Origin: Eumeta japonica
Lineage: Eukaryota; Arthropoda; Insecta; Lepidoptera; Psychidae
Direction: 5' to 3'
Length of the DNA stretch: 64,000 nucleotides
NCBI GenBank assembly: GCA_005406025.1
Contig: BGZK01000187.1
Location: forward strand, 310,001 to 374,000
Part shown: positions 61,088-64,000 of the stretch, in pieces
Layout of the letters: each line of letters begins with the position of its first letter
Position numbering within the stretch: the first letter of the stretch is position 1
The notes under the pieces: model-generated
The model's input: only the letters and a program-made list of their open reading frames with translations
Databases searched by the model: none
What the model was told of the DNA's origin: nothing
Position numbers and translations under genes: made by a program

Positions 61088-63182
61088 TAAGAAATATAAT
61101 TAAGGAATATGAATATACTATGAATTTAGAGTCATACTCTAATAATTTGTCTGATTGATGCGGAACCTCGGGCGTTTGAAATAAACACGCACCTATATAT
61201 AGCTTTTTGGTTTAGTCCCCTACAGCCGTACAAAAGACATCAACGCGTCATCGCTGCCTATTTTACATACATTGCAAACGATGAATATTTTAGTGTGCTA
61301 TAATTGCTCACCCATTGAGTAACTTATTGTCCAACTTCGTGTATTGTAACACCGGTAAGTTGATTTTCCGTTCATTAGCGCTAAACGAACGCTCCGTCTT
61401 CGTTCTCGCCGCGATGAATGAAGGAACTGAACGATAATTCGGCAAAATTAGCGAATGCTAACATCGCGCAGCATGGTGAACGTTTTCTTTGTTAAAAACT
61501 TTTGTTAATTATTGCCTTAGAATCAGAAGTTTAGAGTGAAATACGCATAATACATGAAAGTACTAGCTAAGAAACTGATGTTGACGTTTTTACATGGCTC
61601 TGAACCCGGAAATGATACATAGGTATATGTATTCTTTTGAAGAAAAATTTTGTCGACACAGAAAATACCTATTTAATCTGAAGTGTAAATGAAGCGTGAA
61701 TATGTCGAGTCAGCTCTAAAAGTGAATTTGAGAAAATTAATTTTTGAAAATGGGGTCGTGGCGAACAAAATATACATTAATATTTCTGTCTATTTCTTCG
61801 ATGGTTAGTATTTCACATTTTCGTCTGATTTTCATGATTTTTAAATGTTATTCAACGAGTTTTATTACTCTGCGAACTTCGCGTTTGAAACATCGTGTAT
61901 TGAGATGCAAATGTTATGGTCTTTTTTGACGTTATCATTTGCGTGTCATTTTCCCATCAGAGCGACCATACTAAATTAAAAAAAAGGGTTTAATTCTTTT
62001 TTCACTATGTAATTGCAGTGTTTTTTTTTAATAAAGTTTTAATTTGAATGGATAATTAAGATCTGTACCTTTTATGTCTTTTCGTGCGCCTCTCACATGT
62101 TACTTATTTTGGAAAAAAAATATAATAAAAAACTTAGCTGTACACTTTCATTCATTAACAGTTTTCGCAATTTAGTATTATGTTCGTTTGAAAAGTGAAA
62201 TCTTAGATTCGATATTGCGTTATTTAACTCATTCGACATGTTTTTGTATTTTCTTTGTGGTTGTTTTAACACTTCTAACACGGGTTCAGAGTTTTACTAT
62301 TTAAATTATAAGTAAAATATGTAAATTAGTAAGATATATTGAAGTACAATTGAAATATCTGAATTAGTAACGTTTACTATTTAAAGTAGACTATTCCGAA
62401 AGTGACTGGCACATCGGATGGAAAATGTTAAATATCATTATTGTTCGGTTTTGTATAGCGACGTTCCGTATAGTATGTGGTTAGGCGTCTTACATCACGT
62501 CAATGTCGTCGGTTGTGACAACGATATCTTCTTTATACATTGCTATCTTTTCTCTCGTTCGTCTAACAGTTAAAGGTTTGTCCATCATCCTACTTTTTAT
62601 TTTTAATTCGTTAAGTTCTCGAAATAAGTGCAGTAAAACGGCCAGCTACATGATTGCTAACGGCAAACATTTCATACGAAACGGATCGGGAAGTCGAAAG
62701 CTATCCGGTCGTTGAGCTTTGACCTGAGAAATTTTTAAGCGGACAGTATTCTGGAACACCGTACAAATGTCGAATGCTCGTATCGCTCTGTGCTAAAACC
62801 TCTCGGTATTTACGACCGAAGAGCGGTGGTGTGTCGCCGCGTTCGTGCGCGGGAGAGAAATTCGTTTATCGGAGGAGATCGATCGCCGAAAGTGATTCTC
62901 GTTTTCGGTTCGCGATGAGTCGACGCTTCTTAGCGCCTCGCCATTACAATAACCGTACAACAATGATTATATGTGTCAATGGGGTACGGGGTTGGAAGTC
63001 GACGGCCTGACCTTTCGCGCCGCCCGCGGCCGCAGCCGGAACGAGGGCTCGTATCTCGCGACGATCGCTCGGAGGGCGGGTTTTGATGCGTTCTCGTCCT
63101 GCTTCGACTTTCTGACGGATGTCGGTGTAAAGGTTAACCAGTGAGTGATATTTTCTATTGACGTGAATAAAAAAAAATTAAC
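61088..63182. other. noncoding stretch
   Basis: AT-rich to about 62400, then CpG-rich at 62680-63110. Small frames on both strands have no motifs. Confidence 0.55.
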
Positions 63183-63744
63183 CGTGTCGCACTCAGGGAC
63201 TGCCGCGGTAAAGCTATTGCATAGCATTTTTTGTCAACTTATGCAGTTATAATTATTTATTTATTTATGCAGTATTTTTTTCTTTGATATTAATTCAAGT
63301 TTTCCATCACTTTCTTCATTAATAAATGCACTTTGTTTATTCACATTTAAAACACTTTATACACAAATTTTGCGCGTATAGCTATTCATCAGCAACTGCT
63401 ATTCACTGTTGTACATAGGTACACCTATGTATACATATATACCTACATGTATACTTACGGGGCACATGCGGTAAATGTGACATTATAAAGATATGATAGA
63501 TACATATACACCTATATACTTTCTCACAAACAGCTGCTTACGTATTCGTCCGATTTCGGAGCAGCTCGTCTCGATGCGTGCGAGCTTCCTACAGTCGTAC
63601 CATATACATACACGTTAAGTGAACGCTCGGCAGAGCTACATGGTAGGCGGAGTGGGGGGTGTTAGATTTTATTTTCGTTACGGAATTTCTTGATTCGGTC
63701 GCCGCGCTCAAAGCCCGCGATAAAATCTATGCAATAGCTTAAAA
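63183..63744. mobile_element. TIR repeat B, copy 2
   Basis: Ends match 9174-9592: AAGCTATTGCATAG at 63211-63224 and its exact reverse complement at 63727-63740, the shared outer left part (GACTGCCGCGGTA), and the shared inner right part (TTTCGTTACGGAATTTCTTG, then GCGCTCAAAGCCCGCGATA). About 360 bases in the middle differ completely from copy 1 and include alternating TATACATA-like strings (63410-63520). Confidence 0.7.
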
Positions 63745-64000
63745 ATTATGAAACCCGATTTTCTTATTTGTTGGCGCATTCATAAACGAATCGACCGGAC
63801 AGATAGATATCTACGGAGGAAATATGAGTTTTCAACATTCCGTTGAGTTGCATACGCACTCGTGTAGACTTCGACTGCGGCCAAAGCCGGTCCGCAGTAC
63901 TGTTTTACAACGATTTCTGTATGCACGTTTGTCGGTGTTTCATATCTCCAGCGGTTGTATGTAAAAAATCGATAAATGTGAGTAAAAAAATATTATTATT
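63745..64000. other. noncoding end of window
   Basis: Nothing recognised; moderately CpG-containing DNA that becomes A/T-rich in the last 40 bases. Confidence 0.5.

Overview
The window looks like nuclear DNA from a moth or butterfly (Lepidoptera). It is AT-rich, has no bacterial-style gene packing, and carries sequence ends that I recognise from general knowledge as common lepidopteran dispersed repeats. These include Helitron-like 3' ends closing in CTAG (24287, 61087), a remnant of the 'CGACTTCATCCGTGTGGA' type (28112), the 'AGGGTTCC ... GGAACCCT ... TTGGCC' repeat (53667-54459) and several tRNA-derived SINEs. No database could be searched, so the species is not named and the order is an inference.

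No ordinary host gene can be supported. Nearly all of the window reads as intergenic or intronic DNA: AT-rich stretches interrupted every few kilobases by CpG-dense islands (for example 44781-44880, 52561-52620, 60001-60060, 39880-40140), which could be regulatory elements, promoters or untranslated exons. The only clear protein-coding unit is a Ty1/copia-class LTR retrotransposon at 10202-14533. It has two identical 123-bp LTRs, a 5-bp target duplication (TAAAT), a primer-binding site matching the anticodon arm of initiator tRNA-Met, and gag, protease, integrase, reverse transcriptase and RNase H in copia order. Its coding region is split over seven frame changes but has no nonsense codon and no lost catalytic residue.

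Layout. 1-10201: noncoding DNA with dispersed repeat A copy 1 (5751-6216) and TIR repeat B copy 1 (9174-9592). 10202-14533: the copia element. 14534-26853: noncoding DNA with an (AT)n tract, a SINE, a lepidopteran repeat with a hairpin (18476-18800), a Helitron-like element ending at 24287 and a pair of hairpins just after it. 26854-35123: an AT-rich, repeat-derived block whose two ends carry (AT)n tracts next to related 'ACGCATACTTT..GGGACA' units in opposite orientation; inside are two degenerate tandem arrays and several element remnants. 35124-50034: noncoding DNA with a broken hAT-transposase fragment (38711-39093, minus), an unexplained minus-strand reading frame of about 120 codons (43200-43565), the most GC-rich island and a near-perfect 20-bp hairpin (46581-46622). 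50035-64000: repeat A copy 2, a complete lepidopteran repeat, SINEs in opposite orientations, a hexamer-periodic tract (60892-61005), a second Helitron-like end and repeat B copy 2 (63183-63744).

I did not find a convincing new biological system. The most useful observations are the state of the copia element (identical LTRs with deletion-like frame changes, paralleled by deletion-only differences between the two copies of repeat A, which points to sequence error rather than decay), the 8.3-kb block bounded by inverted repeat units, and the two TIR elements that share ends but have unrelated middles.
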